From an uncultured Rhodospirillales bacterium (lineage in GTDB: Bacteria; Pseudomonadota; Alphaproteobacteria; Acetobacterales; Acetobacteraceae), in assembly GCA_903928895.1 (NCBI GenBank), contig CAIYSR010000150.1, positions 92,847 through 156,846 on the forward strand: 64,000 nucleotides of DNA, given 5' to 3'. Within the stretch, counting starts at the first letter, position 1; each line of letters begins with the position of its first letter. The notes beneath the pieces were generated by a model. It was given only the letters and a program-made list of their open reading frames with translations, had not been told where the DNA came from and ran no database searches. Shown piece by piece: positions 16,996 to 25,943 of this stretch. The translations under genes were made by a program, and so were the position numbers.

Positions 16996-19221
16996 ATGCA
17001 AGCCGCGCCGCCGCTCGCCGCAGCCGATCGTGTCTCGCGCGTGAGCCGTTCACTGCCGTTCCTGGCCCTGCTCAGCCTGGCGGTCGTCTTCGGTATGATG
17101 CTCCACCAGGGCAGCGAGCAGCGCGACCGGGTGCTGGACGAAACCCGCACCGACCTCTCCCGTCTCGCTATGGTGTTTGCCGAGCAGACCGGCCGTGCGG
17201 TCGAAACGGCTGATGTCATCTTGCGCGAGATCGCCGACCTGCAGCACGTGCCGGTCGACCAGCGCCCGCCGCACCGCACTCCGCTCGGCATCCGGCTGCA
17301 ACAGCGCATCGAGGGCATCAGCCAGATCGTCCAGATCAAACTCGCGGACGCCGACGGCACCATCCTCGCCGCCACCGGCTCGGCGCCAGCCCGGCTGCCG
17401 CCGGAGGGGCTCGAGCTCATCAGCCGCTTCCGCTCTGGCCCCTCGGAGAGCCTGCTGATCAGCACCCCGTTTCGCGCAACCGGAGGGGAATGGATCGTGC
17501 TGCTTGCCCGCCCGTTCCTCGATCCGCAGGACCGCTTCGGCGGGATCGTCGTGGCGGCGCTTGCGCTGCGCTACTTCGAGGAGTTCTATCGCGCGGTCGA
17601 TCTCGACGACGACGGCGAGATTGTGCTTGCCCGGCGTGATGGGGTCGTGCTCAGCGCCTTTCCGCCGCGCCCCGATGCGGTGGGTGGCAGCTTCGCCGGC
17701 ATGCCCGCCTTCGCCGAGGCGGCGGTTCGCGCGGCCTGGGCCCCGGGCGGTGCCGGCACATTCCTGATGGAGCGCCCATCCGATGGCGGCAAGCGGGTGG
17801 TCGCGATCCGCACGTTGCGCCGCTTCCCGTTCACCATCCATCTCTCGCAGTCGGCCGACGCGGTGCTGCGCGACTGGCGACGGCAGATCGGCTCGGCGGC
17901 GGTCTTCGGCCTGGTCATTGCCGGCACCATCGCCGCCCTGCTGGTGCTGATCGCGCGCGAGAGCCGCCGGGTGGCGGGGCTGCTGGCCGAGAACACCGCG
18001 GCGCGCGGTCTCGCCGAGGCCGCGACCTTGCGCATCACCCAGCAACTGGAGGAACGCGAACGCGCCGAGACCGCGCTGCGCCAGGCCCAGCGGCTGGAGG
18101 CGATCGGCCAGCTGACCGGAGGCGTCGCCCATGATTTCAACAATCTGCTGACGGTGCTGCTCGGCAATATCGAGCTCATGCAGGCCACCCTGCCGGAGCC
18201 GGCAAAGCCGGCCGACATGGTCACCCGCACACGGCTGCAACGGATGCAGGCCGCGGCCGAGCGTGGCGCGACGCTGACTGACCAGCTCCTTGCGTTCGCC
18301 CGGCGCCAGCCGCTGGTGCCGCGCGCGGCCGATCTTAACACCGTGATCAACGGCATGCTCGACCTGCTGCGCAGCGCCGTCGGCGGCAATATCGAGGTCG
18401 ATCTGGCGCTCGACGAGGCTTTGTGGCCGGTGCTGGTGGACACCACGCAGATCGAGCTGGTCATCCTCAACCTTGCGCTCAACGCCCGCGACGCCACTGC
18501 GGGGGGCGGGCGGATCTGGCTCGAGACGGCGAATGTCACCCTGCCCCCCGCCGAGGCGACCCCGGAGCTGCCGGCCGGGGACTATGTGGCGGTGCGGCTG
18601 CGCGATGCCGGGGCGGGGATGAGCCCTGAAGTGAAGGCCCACGCCTTCGAGCCGTTTTTCACCACCAAGGGCCCGAGTCAGGGCTCCGGGCTGGGATTGT
18701 CGCAGGTTTACGGCGTGGCACGGCAATCCGGGGGCTGTGCCCTGATCGAGAGCGAACCCGGACACGGCTCGATCGTGAGTGTGCTGTTGCCACGCGCCTC
18801 GGCCGAACCGGGGGACGGACCACGGCTCGACGGCGCCGGGCTCACCGTCGGCGCCCGTGTGCTGCTGGTGGACGACGACGAGGCGGTGCGCACCACCACC
18901 GCGCTGATCCTGGAGGCGGCGGGCTACGTGATCTTTCAGGCCGACGGTGCCCCCACCGCGCTGGCGATGATCCGCGAGGGCACGCCGCTTGATCTGCTGT
19001 TGACCGATGTCGCCATGCCGGAGACCAATGGCGCCGAGTTGGCGGACCAGGTGCGTGCGCTGCTGCCCGGCCTGCCGATCGTCTTCATCTCGGGCTATGC
19101 CGACCCCAACGCGATCGCCGGGCGCGACATGCAGCCACTGGTGCGCAAGCCTTTCCGGGTGCTTGACCTTACCGCCCAGATCGAGACCGCGCTGCGGGAG
19201 GGCTCACGCGCCGCGCGCTGA
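16996..19221 (+). CDS. Hybrid sensor histidine kinase with C-terminal receiver
   Basis: A 741-residue membrane kinase. A first helix (about 18-37) and a second (about 297-319) bracket a periplasmic PDC/Cache-like sensor region. The dimerisation box QLTGGVAHDFNNLLT puts the phospho-acceptor His near 379; the N and G boxes of the HATPase follow (NLALNARDAT, GSGLGLSQVYG). A receiver domain with LLVDDDEAV and acceptor Asp near 671 (LLTDVAMPE) closes the protein. It autophosphorylates and passes phosphate to its own receiver. No separate response regulator with an output domain is adjacent. Its 3' end overlaps the 3' end of the convergent fetB by 18 bases. Confidence 0.9.
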   Translation: MQAAPPLAAADRVSRVSRSLPFLALLSLAVVFGMMLHQGSEQRDRVLDETRTDLSRLAMVFAEQTGRAVETADVILREIADLQHVPVDQRPPHRTPLGIRLQQRIEGISQIVQIKLADADGTILAATGSAPARLPPEGLELISRFRSGPSESLLISTPFRATGGEWIVLLARPFLDPQDRFGGIVVAALALRYFEEFYRAVDLDDDGEIVLARRDGVVLSAFPPRPDAVGGSFAGMPAFAEAAVRAAWAPGGAGTFLMERPSDGGKRVVAIRTLRRFPFTIHLSQSADAVLRDWRRQIGSAAVFGLVIAGTIAALLVLIARESRRVAGLLAENTAARGLAEAATLRITQQLEERERAETALRQAQRLEAIGQLTGGVAHDFNNLLTVLLGNIELMQATLPEPAKPADMVTRTRLQRMQAAAERGATLTDQLLAFARRQPLVPRAADLNTVINGMLDLLRSAVGGNIEVDLALDEALWPVLVDTTQIELVILNLALNARDATAGGGRIWLETANVTLPPAEATPELPAGDYVAVRLRDAGAGMSPEVKAHAFEPFFTTKGPSQGSGLGLSQVYGVARQSGGCALIESEPGHGSIVSVLLPRASAEPGDGPRLDGAGLTVGARVLLVDDDEAVRTTTALILEAAGYVIFQADGAPTALAMIREGTPLDLLLTDVAMPETNGAELADQVRALLPGLPIVFISGYADPNAIAGRDMQPLVRKPFRVLDLTAQIETALREGSRAAR

Positions 19222-20022
19222 CCCGGTTTCGGTCAGCCGGTCCAGCCGGAGGCGGTGGCGCGCATCGGTGAGGCGGCGCGCGGCGAGGAACACGACCGCC
19301 ACTGCCGAGAGGCCGGCGCCGCCGGAAAGCAGGAACATCAGCAGGATCTGGTATTTCACTGCCTCCATCGGGTCGATCCCGGCGAGGATCTGGCCGGTCA
19401 TGATGCCGGGCAGGGTGACGATGCCGGAAGCAGACATGGAATTGATCACCGGCAGGAGGCCGCGGCGCATTGCTGCCCGCAACAGCCCGCCCATCGCCTG
19501 CCGCGCGGTGGCGCCGAGGCAGAGCTGGGCCTCGATCGCCGCCTTCTCGCGCACCACCGAGGCGAGGAGGGCGTCGAGCGCAAGGGAGGCGGCGTTGAGC
19601 ACGTTGCCGAGCACGATGCCGGCGAGCGGGATGGCGTAGCGGGCCTCGTACCACGGGTCGGGCCGCAGCGCGGTGGTCAGCGCCAGGATGGAGGTGATGC
19701 CGGTGGCGAAGGCGACCGAGGCGAGGCCGACCTGGTAATTGCCCCAGTTCACCAGGCGTTGCTCGGGCCGCACCGCGACCTCGCGCCCGCCGATGGCCAC
19801 CATCACCAGGACCACCAGCAGCGTCACCGGGGGCGAGGCGAGGGCGAAGACGCGGGTGAGGATGACGCCGATGAGCAGGAGTTGCAGCACCATGCGGATG
19901 GCGGCGACCGCGAGCTGGCGGTGCAGCCCGAGGCCGAAGACCAGGGAGATCAGGCCATCGAGCCCGATCAGCGCGGCGGCGATGGCGAGGTCGTGGGCTT
20001 CGAGGACAATCGTGGGTTTCAT
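19204..20022 (-). CDS. fetB: ABC transporter permease, FetB (YbbM/UPF0014) family
   Basis: A 272-residue permease of about seven helices with the family segments VAIGGREVAVRPEQRL, PLAGIVLGNVLNAASLAL and a long cytoplasmic coupling stretch SASGIVTLPGIMTGQILAG. In E. coli FetAB exports iron and protects against oxidative stress. The start at 20022 overlaps the fetA stop as ATGA. It is the last gene of a five-gene minus-strand operon headed by an amidase, an unusual setting for this exporter. Confidence 0.9.
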   Translation of the reverse strand: MKPTIVLEAHDLAIAAALIGLDGLISLVFGLGLHRQLAVAAIRMVLQLLLIGVILTRVFALASPPVTLLVVLVMVAIGGREVAVRPEQRLVNWGNYQVGLASVAFATGITSILALTTALRPDPWYEARYAIPLAGIVLGNVLNAASLALDALLASVVREKAAIEAQLCLGATARQAMGGLLRAAMRRGLLPVINSMSASGIVTLPGIMTGQILAGIDPMEAVKYQILLMFLLSGGAGLSAVAVVFLAARRLTDARHRLRLDRLTETGSARGA

Positions 20023-20621
20023 GGCGCGACGAGTCGTCCCGCCACCATGGCGAAGTGGCGCTGGCCGAGACGGAGCGCCTGGCCGGGATCGTGGGTGACC
20101 AGCAGGATGCTGCGGCCGGCGGCGAGACGGGCGGCGAGGATGGTTTCGACCATGGCCTGGCTGGCTTCGTCGAGCGCCCCGGTGGGCTCGTCGAGCAGCA
20201 GGACGGGTGGGTTGGGAAGGAGGGTGCGGAGCAAGGCCAGCCGCTGCTTTTCGCCGGTGGACAGGCGCAGGACGTGGCCGCCGAACAATTCGGGCTTGAG
20301 GCCGAGGGCAGGGGCCATGGCGCGGGCGGCGGGCAGGTCGGGGAAATGGGGGGCGACCATATCCAGCCACCAGCCCGATTCGGCGGCGACGTAGGCGACC
20401 TGTTTGCGCCAGCCGGGCGCCGGGGTGGCGGAGCGGGCGGTGCCATCGAGGAAGACCTCGCCCTCGCCGGGATCGAGGTCGGCGATCTGACGCAGGAACA
20501 GGCTCTTGCCGGAGCCGGAAGCGCCGGTGATGGCGATGCATTCGCCGGCGGCGAGGTCGAGATCGAAGGGGCCGGCGAGGCGGCTGCGCATGTTCGCGAT
20601 GCGCAGCCGCGGCGGGGTCAC
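20019..20621 (-). CDS. fetA: ABC transporter ATP-binding protein, FetA family
   Basis: A 200-residue ATPase with Walker A GASGSGKS, signature LSTGEKQRLAL and Walker B VLLLDEPTGALD. The Q-loop region is short. It partners the following FetB permease. Translation starts at GTG 20621, overlapping the M20 peptidase stop as GTGA, so it is coupled to the upstream metabolic gene. Confidence 0.9.
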   Translation of the reverse strand: MTPPRLRIANMRSRLAGPFDLDLAAGECIAITGASGSGKSLFLRQIADLDPGEGEVFLDGTARSATPAPGWRKQVAYVAAESGWWLDMVAPHFPDLPAARAMAPALGLKPELFGGHVLRLSTGEKQRLALLRTLLPNPPVLLLDEPTGALDEASQAMVETILAARLAAGRSILLVTHDPGQALRLGQRHFAMVAGRLVAP

Positions 20622-22009
20622 TTGGCGGCGAGCCGGCCGAGGAGGCGGGCGTGGCTGCGCATTCCGTGGCGGAAGCAGGTGACTTCGAACTTCTCGTTCG
20701 GGCTGTGCACCTGGTCGTCATCGAGGCCGAAGCCCATCAGCAGGGAGTCGAGCCCGAGGGCGGTCTGGAAGGTCTCGACCACCGGGATCGAGCCGCCGCA
20801 GCCGGTCATCACCGCGGGTTTGCCGTATTCCTGCTCAAGCACGGCGGCGGCGGCCTGGACGAAGGGGGAGTCGACCGGGATTTCGAGGCCCTGGCCCTGG
20901 CCGTGCACGGTGAAGACGAGCTTGGCGTCCGTGGGCACGCGGGCCTGCATGAAGGCCTTGAACCCGGCGATGACGGCATTTGGGTCCTGGCCCGGGACGA
21001 GGCGGAAGGAGACCTTGGCGCCGGCTTCGGAGGCGATGACGGTTTTGGTGCCGGGGCCGCTGTAGCCGCCCCAGATGCCGCAGATGTCGCAGGTCGGCCG
21101 CGCCCACAGGCGCTCGAGGGCGCCGCGGCCTTTTTCGCCGTAATGCTCGGTCAGGCCGATATCGCCGAGGAACTTGTCCTCGGAGAAGCCCAGCGCGGAC
21201 CATTGGTTGGACTGCCGCGTGGAGATGTCGCGCACGCCATCGTAGTAGCCGGGCACCATAACGCGCCCCTCGGCGTTCTTGAGCTGGCCGAGCGCGTGGG
21301 TGAGGGCGTTGATGGGGTTGAGCGCGGAGCCGCCGTACATGCCGGAATGGAGGTCGCGCGAGGCGGCCTTGAGGATCACATCCATGTAGACCATGCCGCG
21401 CAGGCTGGTGCTGATGGCCGGCGTGTTCACGTCCCACATGCCGGTGTCGGAGATGACGATGATGTCGGCCTGGTTGAATTCGGCGCGGTTGGCCTCGACG
21501 AAGGGCTTGAAGTTGACGCTGCCGGTTTCCTCCTCGCCCTCGATCATCACCGAGATGCGGCAGGGCATGGTGCCGGTCTCTTCGAACCAGGCGCGGAAGG
21601 CCGACAGCCACATCTGGACCTGGCCCTTGTCGTCGACCGCGCCACGGGCATAGACGCGCTTGCCGTGGGGGCCGTCGACGATGGTGGGTTCAAACGGCGG
21701 CGAGGTCCAGAGTTCGAGCGGGTCGGCGGGCTGGACGTCGTAGTGGCCGTAGTAGAGCAGGTGGCGCGCCGCGCCGCCGGGTCCGGGGTGATGGGCGGTG
21801 ACGACGGGGTGGCCGGCGGTTTCGCGCACGGCGGCGTCGAAGCCGAGGGAAGCGAGTTCCTTGCAGGCGTATTCGGCGGCCGCGCGGCAGTCGGCGGCGT
21901 GTTTGGGCTGGGCCGAGATCGAGGGGATGCGCAGCCAGTCGATCCAGCGCTGTTGGGCCGCGTCGAAGGTGGCGTCGATGCGGGCGAGGACCTGGTCGGT
22001 GAGGCTCAT
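20618..22009 (-). CDS. M20-family metallopeptidase (dipeptidase-like)
   Basis: A 463-residue zinc peptidase. Metal and catalytic motifs are visible: YGHYDVQP (first His and Asp), ARGAVDDKGQ (bridging Asp), EGEEETGS (catalytic Glu pair), and HSGMYGG in the dimerisation domain. The family includes carnosinase-like dipeptidases, ArgE/DapE and N-carbamoyl amidohydrolases. The amidase and aldolase upstream in the same operon favour catabolism of a small amide or peptide. Both ends overlap neighbours by 4 bases. Confidence 0.88.
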   Translation of the reverse strand: MSLTDQVLARIDATFDAAQQRWIDWLRIPSISAQPKHAADCRAAAEYACKELASLGFDAAVRETAGHPVVTAHHPGPGGAARHLLYYGHYDVQPADPLELWTSPPFEPTIVDGPHGKRVYARGAVDDKGQVQMWLSAFRAWFEETGTMPCRISVMIEGEEETGSVNFKPFVEANRAEFNQADIIVISDTGMWDVNTPAISTSLRGMVYMDVILKAASRDLHSGMYGGSALNPINALTHALGQLKNAEGRVMVPGYYDGVRDISTRQSNQWSALGFSEDKFLGDIGLTEHYGEKGRGALERLWARPTCDICGIWGGYSGPGTKTVIASEAGAKVSFRLVPGQDPNAVIAGFKAFMQARVPTDAKLVFTVHGQGQGLEIPVDSPFVQAAAAVLEQEYGKPAVMTGCGGSIPVVETFQTALGLDSLLMGFGLDDDQVHSPNEKFEVTCFRHGMRSHARLLGRLAAK

Positions 22010-22653
22010 GGTTTTCTCCGTGCGGGCTGCTGCCCATAGGTTTTGTAGCCTTCGCGAACCTCCGCCATCGACGCCGCATCCAGGATGCGGGGCTCCCCGG
22101 CGGACAGCGCGAGCAGGTATTGCCGCGCCATCGTCTCCAGCCGCACGGCGGCGAGCAAGGCCGCGGCGGCATCACTTGCATGGCAAATCATGCCATGGTT
22201 GGCGAGCAGGCATGCCGATCTGCCCGCGAGCGCCGCGACCGCGTGGTCGGCGAGTTCCCGTGTGCCGAACAGGGCGTAGGGCGCCAGCCGCACGTCGTCG
22301 CCGCCGAACTGGGCAATGTCGTAGTGGAACGCCGGTAGCGCGCGGCCGAGCGCGGCCAGCGCGGTCGCGCAATCGCTGTGGGTATGCACGATGACATTTG
22401 CAGCCGGTGCCGCCGCGTAAATCGCCGCATGCATTGCCCATTCCGACGACGGCGCCACGTCGCCCTTCCAGGTGCCATCGAACGCCATCCGTACCAGGCG
22501 ACCGGGTTCGACGGTGTCGCCGCGCACGCCGGTTGGCGTGATCAGCATGCCGTTGCCGGTGCGGGCGCTGACATTGCCTGAACTGCCGACATTCAGGCCT
22601 CGCGCGCAGACCTCGCGGTAGAGCCAGGCGACGTCGGCGCGTCGCTGTTTCAT
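22006..22653 (-). CDS. Class II aldolase/adducin-family protein
   Basis: A 215-residue protein with the class II aldolase fold: NVGSSGNVSAR (phosphate or carboxylate loop), SSEWAMHAAIY (catalytic Glu), the zinc pair in VHTHSDCAT, and the third His in ANHGMICHA. The family includes fuculose-phosphate aldolase and relatives acting on 3-oxo or tetronate phosphates. The start at 22653 has a strong GGAGGA and overlaps the amidase stop. The substrate is unknown. Confidence 0.88.
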   Translation of the reverse strand: MKQRRADVAWLYREVCARGLNVGSSGNVSARTGNGMLITPTGVRGDTVEPGRLVRMAFDGTWKGDVAPSSEWAMHAAIYAAAPAANVIVHTHSDCATALAALGRALPAFHYDIAQFGGDDVRLAPYALFGTRELADHAVAALAGRSACLLANHGMICHASDAAAALLAAVRLETMARQYLLALSAGEPRILDAASMAEVREGYKTYGQQPARRKP

Positions 22654-24098
22654 GCTTCCTCCGGGACGGTGCCGGGGCGCGGATCGATCGGCAGCAGGCG
22701 ATCGAGCCCGCTCATCCGCTCGAACACTGCCGCCGCCGCCAGGGCGGCCGCCTCGCCGCGCGCCGGGGCGACGATCTGCAGGCCGACTGGCCGACCGAAA
22801 CGGTCGAAGCCGCAGGGGATGGAGATGGCGGGGCAACTGGTCAGGGTGATGGCCGAGGTGAGCGCCGAACCGGCGATGTAGTTGGTCAGTTTCTGGCCAT
22901 CGACGATGTCGCGGGCGCGCAGGCGGACATCCCAGGCCGGCGTGGCCGAGCCGGGGGTGACCAGGATGTCGTAGGTCTCGAAGAAGGTCGCGAACCGGCG
23001 GTAGAGCGCCGCCCGCTCGCGCTCGGCCCAGGCCAGGCGCGAGGCGGTTTGTTGCAGGCCCTGCTCGGTGTTCCAGATGATGTCGGGTTTGAACTGGTCG
23101 CGGTACTGCGCGATCTGCAATTCGCGGGCGACCACGAAATGTTGCGAGCGCAGAGCGAGGAACACCTCGTCGACCGGGCCCAGCTCGGGGCAGGCTTCCT
23201 CGACGATGCAGCCGGCTTCCTCGAAGCGGCGCGCGGCGCGGCCGCAAATCTCGCGCGTTTCGCGATCGACCGGCAGCGCGCCGTTGAAATTGGCGGTGAA
23301 GGCGACCCGCCGGGGCGGCCGGGCCTCGGTCGCGGCAGCGAGGAAGGGGCGGGAGGGCGCGTCGAAGGTCAGCGGATCATGCGGGCAGGGCCCGGCCATG
23401 GTGTCGAGAAACAGCGCCAGATCGGCCACATTGCGGGCCATCGGCCCTTCGACCGAGAGCGGCGAGAACAAGTTGTTTGACGTTCCCCGCGTCACCCGCC
23501 CCGGTGAGGGACGGATGCCGACCACCGAGCACAAGGTCGCCGGTCCACGCAGCGAGCCGCCGTGGTCGGAGCCCTGGGCGAGCCAGGCCTCGCCGGTGGC
23601 AAGTGCCACCGCACCACCCCCGGTGGAGCCGCCGCAGGTCAGCGCCGTGTTCCACGGGTTCAGTGTGCGGCCGAACACCTCGTTGAAGGTATTGCCGCCG
23701 GCGCCGAATTCCGGAGTGTTCGACTTCGCGATCACGATCCCGCCCTTGCGCTCAATGCGCTCCACCAGGGGGTGGGAGGTGGCGGGCACATGGTCGCGGA
23801 AGATCGGCGAGCCGTAGGTGGTGCGCACGCCGGCGACATCGGCGAGGTCTTTGATCACGACGGGCAGGCCGGCGAGCCAGCCGGGCTCGCTTTCGGCCTC
23901 GCGCCGCCGTCCTGCCATCAGGGCGCGCGCATGGTCCCGCGCGCGGTCGAGGCAGAGGGTCGGCAGGGCGTTGACATCGGGCTCGACGATGGCGATGCGG
24001 GCGGCGGCGGCATCGATGAGGTCGAGCGGCGTCACCCGCCCGGCCCGGAGTGCGGTCACCGCCTCGTTGGCGGTCATGTGGATGAGTTCGTCGGACAT
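22650..24098 (-). CDS. Amidase-signature-family amidase
   Basis: A 482-residue enzyme with the Ser-cisSer-Lys triad visible: Lys in VIKDLADVAG, cis-Ser in CGGSTGGGAVALATG, nucleophile Ser in GSDHGGSLRGPA. It hydrolyses an amide to acid and ammonia; the substrate is not deducible. It is the first gene of the operon that continues through aldolase, M20 peptidase, fetA and fetB, all joined by 4-base overlaps. Confidence 0.9.
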   Translation of the reverse strand: MSDELIHMTANEAVTALRAGRVTPLDLIDAAAARIAIVEPDVNALPTLCLDRARDHARALMAGRRREAESEPGWLAGLPVVIKDLADVAGVRTTYGSPIFRDHVPATSHPLVERIERKGGIVIAKSNTPEFGAGGNTFNEVFGRTLNPWNTALTCGGSTGGGAVALATGEAWLAQGSDHGGSLRGPATLCSVVGIRPSPGRVTRGTSNNLFSPLSVEGPMARNVADLALFLDTMAGPCPHDPLTFDAPSRPFLAAATEARPPRRVAFTANFNGALPVDRETREICGRAARRFEEAGCIVEEACPELGPVDEVFLALRSQHFVVARELQIAQYRDQFKPDIIWNTEQGLQQTASRLAWAERERAALYRRFATFFETYDILVTPGSATPAWDVRLRARDIVDGQKLTNYIAGSALTSAITLTSCPAISIPCGFDRFGRPVGLQIVAPARGEAAALAAAAVFERMSGLDRLLPIDPRPGTVPEEA

Positions 24099-24167
24099 GG
24101 CGGGGTCCCTTCTGCGCGCGGCGTAGTGGCGGCGAGGCGGGGCGGGGCGTCAAGAGGGTGGGCTTGC

Positions 24168-24191
24168 GGAATCGTAGCAGTGCGCGATTCC
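24168..24191. promoter_or_regulatory. Inverted repeat with two GANTC sites in the amidase/nagZ divergent promoter region
   Basis: GGAATCG at 24168-24174 and its exact reverse complement CGATTCC at 24185-24191 are separated by 10 bases. Each arm contains a GANTC site for CcrM. The repeat lies 31 bases before nagZ and 69 bases before the amidase start, in the only gap between the two divergent operons, where an operator or methylation-sensitive switch would be expected. Confidence 0.45.
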
Positions 24192-24222
24192 ACCTGCATT
24201 GATCTTGTTCTAGCGTGGCCTG

Positions 24223-25230
24223 ATGCATGATCCGAGTCCCAAAGCGGCGATCGTCGGGATCGCAGGTCCGGTCCTGACCGCCGAGGAGGCGGACCTGCTG
24301 CGGCGGCTGCCGCCGGCCGGGGTGATCCTGTTCAAGCGCAATGTGGACCATCCGGCGCAGCTCATCGCGCTGAACGCCGCACTGCGCACCGCGCTGCCAC
24401 CCGGCGCGGTGATCATGGTGGACCAGGAGGGCGGACGGGTCGCGCGGCTGCGGCCGCCGCATTGGCTGAGCCATCCTGCGGCCGGTGCGATCGGGGCGCT
24501 GTTCGTGCGCGACGCCAGGGCCGGGCGGCGGGCGGCCTGGCTGCAAGGGGCGCTGATCGGGGCGGAATGCGCGGCCATGGGCTTCGACACCGTCTGCGCC
24601 CCGGTGCTCGACCTGCGACTGCCCGACATGAGCGAGGTGGTGGGCGACCGCGGTTTCGGTGCCGATGCGCTGATCGTCGCCGAACTCGGGCGTGAGCTGG
24701 CCGAAGGGCTGCTGGCGGCTGGGGTGCAGCCGGTCCTGAAACACGCGCCCGGCCATGGCCGCGCCCGGGTGGACAGCCATCTCGCTTTGCCGGTGGTGGA
24801 GGAGGGCGACCTCGATCGCGACCTGCTGCCGTTTGGCGCCAACGCCGACCTGCCATGGATGATGACAGCGCATGTGGTGTTCCGTCCCTACGACCCGGCG
24901 CTGCCCGCCACCTTGTCGCCCATCGTGCTTGAGGCGGTGATCCGCCGGCGGATCGGCTTCGACGGCGTGTTGGTGTCCGACGATCTGGCCATGGGCGCCC
25001 TGTCCGGGCCGCCCGCTGCGCGTTGCCGGGCAGCCCTCGCGGCCGGGTGCGATGTGGCGCTGTATTGCCCCGGCGGGCTGGCGGACAATATAGAAGTGCT
25101 GGAGGCGATGCCGGCGCTCACCGAGGCGGCGCGGCACCGATTGGTTGCCGCGCGCGCCATGGCGGCGGCGCGGCGGATGGCGCTGGACCCGGCGCGGCTT
25201 GTCGCCGAACGGGATGGGTTGGGCATTTGA
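24223..25230 (+). CDS. nagZ: Beta-N-acetylhexosaminidase NagZ
   Basis: A 335-residue GH3 enzyme. It shows PPAGVILFKRN, VDQEGGRVARL, the active-site loop KHAPGHG (His is the general acid/base in NagZ) and the nucleophile Asp in VSDDLAMGAL. NagZ removes GlcNAc from recycled anhydromuropeptides in the cytoplasm. It heads the plus-strand run with the M50 peptidase and scpA/scpB, the usual alphaproteobacterial neighbours for scpAB. Its stop overlaps the TTG start of the next gene. Confidence 0.9.
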   Translation: MHDPSPKAAIVGIAGPVLTAEEADLLRRLPPAGVILFKRNVDHPAQLIALNAALRTALPPGAVIMVDQEGGRVARLRPPHWLSHPAAGAIGALFVRDARAGRRAAWLQGALIGAECAAMGFDTVCAPVLDLRLPDMSEVVGDRGFGADALIVAELGRELAEGLLAAGVQPVLKHAPGHGRARVDSHLALPVVEEGDLDRDLLPFGANADLPWMMTAHVVFRPYDPALPATLSPIVLEAVIRRRIGFDGVLVSDDLAMGALSGPPAARCRAALAAGCDVALYCPGGLADNIEVLEAMPALTEAARHRLVAARAMAAARRMALDPARLVAERDGLGI

Positions 25231-25943
25231 CCGATATTCTCATCGCGCTGGTTGCCGGCGTCCTGGCGATCACCCTGCACGAGGCGGCGCACGGCTACGC
25301 CGCGCTGGCCATGGGTGACGATACCGCCAAGCGGGCCGGGCGGCTGTCGCTCAATCCGCTGGTCCATGTCGACAAGGTCGGCACCATCTTGTTGCCGCTT
25401 GGCCTCGCGGTCGGCCAGTTGCTGACGATCGGGCGTATCGCGTTCATGTTCGGCTGGGCCAAGCCGGTGCCGGTGGCGGCGTGGAAGTTCCGCGACCCGC
25501 GTCGTGCGATGATGGTGGTGGCGGCTGCCGGGCCGGCGATGAATTTCGCGCTGGCCTTCCTCGCCAGCCTCGCGCTGCTGGCCGCCTTCCCCGATGCGGC
25601 GCTCGACGACGAGCGGCTGCCGGTGGGGTTCCTGATCGCCTTCATCGAATTCAATCTCGTGCTCGGCCTGTTCAACCTGCTGCCGCTGCCGCCGCTGGAC
25701 GGTGGGCGCATTGTCGTCGGGCTGCTGCCTGAGAGATTGGCGCGGGCCTGGGCCTCGGTGGAACGCTACGGCATTGTCATCGTGCTCCTCCTGGTCGTGG
25801 TACTGCCCGAGATGTCGAGGGATCTCGGCATGCCGGTCGATCCGGTGGGCTGGGTGCTGCACCGCGCGCTGCCCTGGGTGATGCTGACCGAACTGCACTG
25901 GGCTGCCGCTGTGGTGGAATTCTTCGGGGGCCAGGGTGGCTGA
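25227..25943 (+). CDS. Site-2 protease (M50) family membrane peptidase
   Basis: A 238-residue polytopic protein with the zinc motif HEAAHGYAA (HExxH) in the first helix and a conserved NLLPLPPLDGGRIV near the end (the second metal-binding Asp). It belongs to the short cytosolic-face S2P subgroup without a PDZ domain. Such proteases cut within the membrane; substrates are unknown. The only start consistent with the family is TTG at 25227, nested in the nagZ stop (TTGA). It overlaps scpA by 8 bases. Confidence 0.87.
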   Translation: MTDILIALVAGVLAITLHEAAHGYAALAMGDDTAKRAGRLSLNPLVHVDKVGTILLPLGLAVGQLLTIGRIAFMFGWAKPVPVAAWKFRDPRRAMMVVAAAGPAMNFALAFLASLALLAAFPDAALDDERLPVGFLIAFIEFNLVLGLFNLLPLPPLDGGRIVVGLLPERLARAWASVERYGIVIVLLLVVVLPEMSRDLGMPVDPVGWVLHRALPWVMLTELHWAAAVVEFFGGQGG

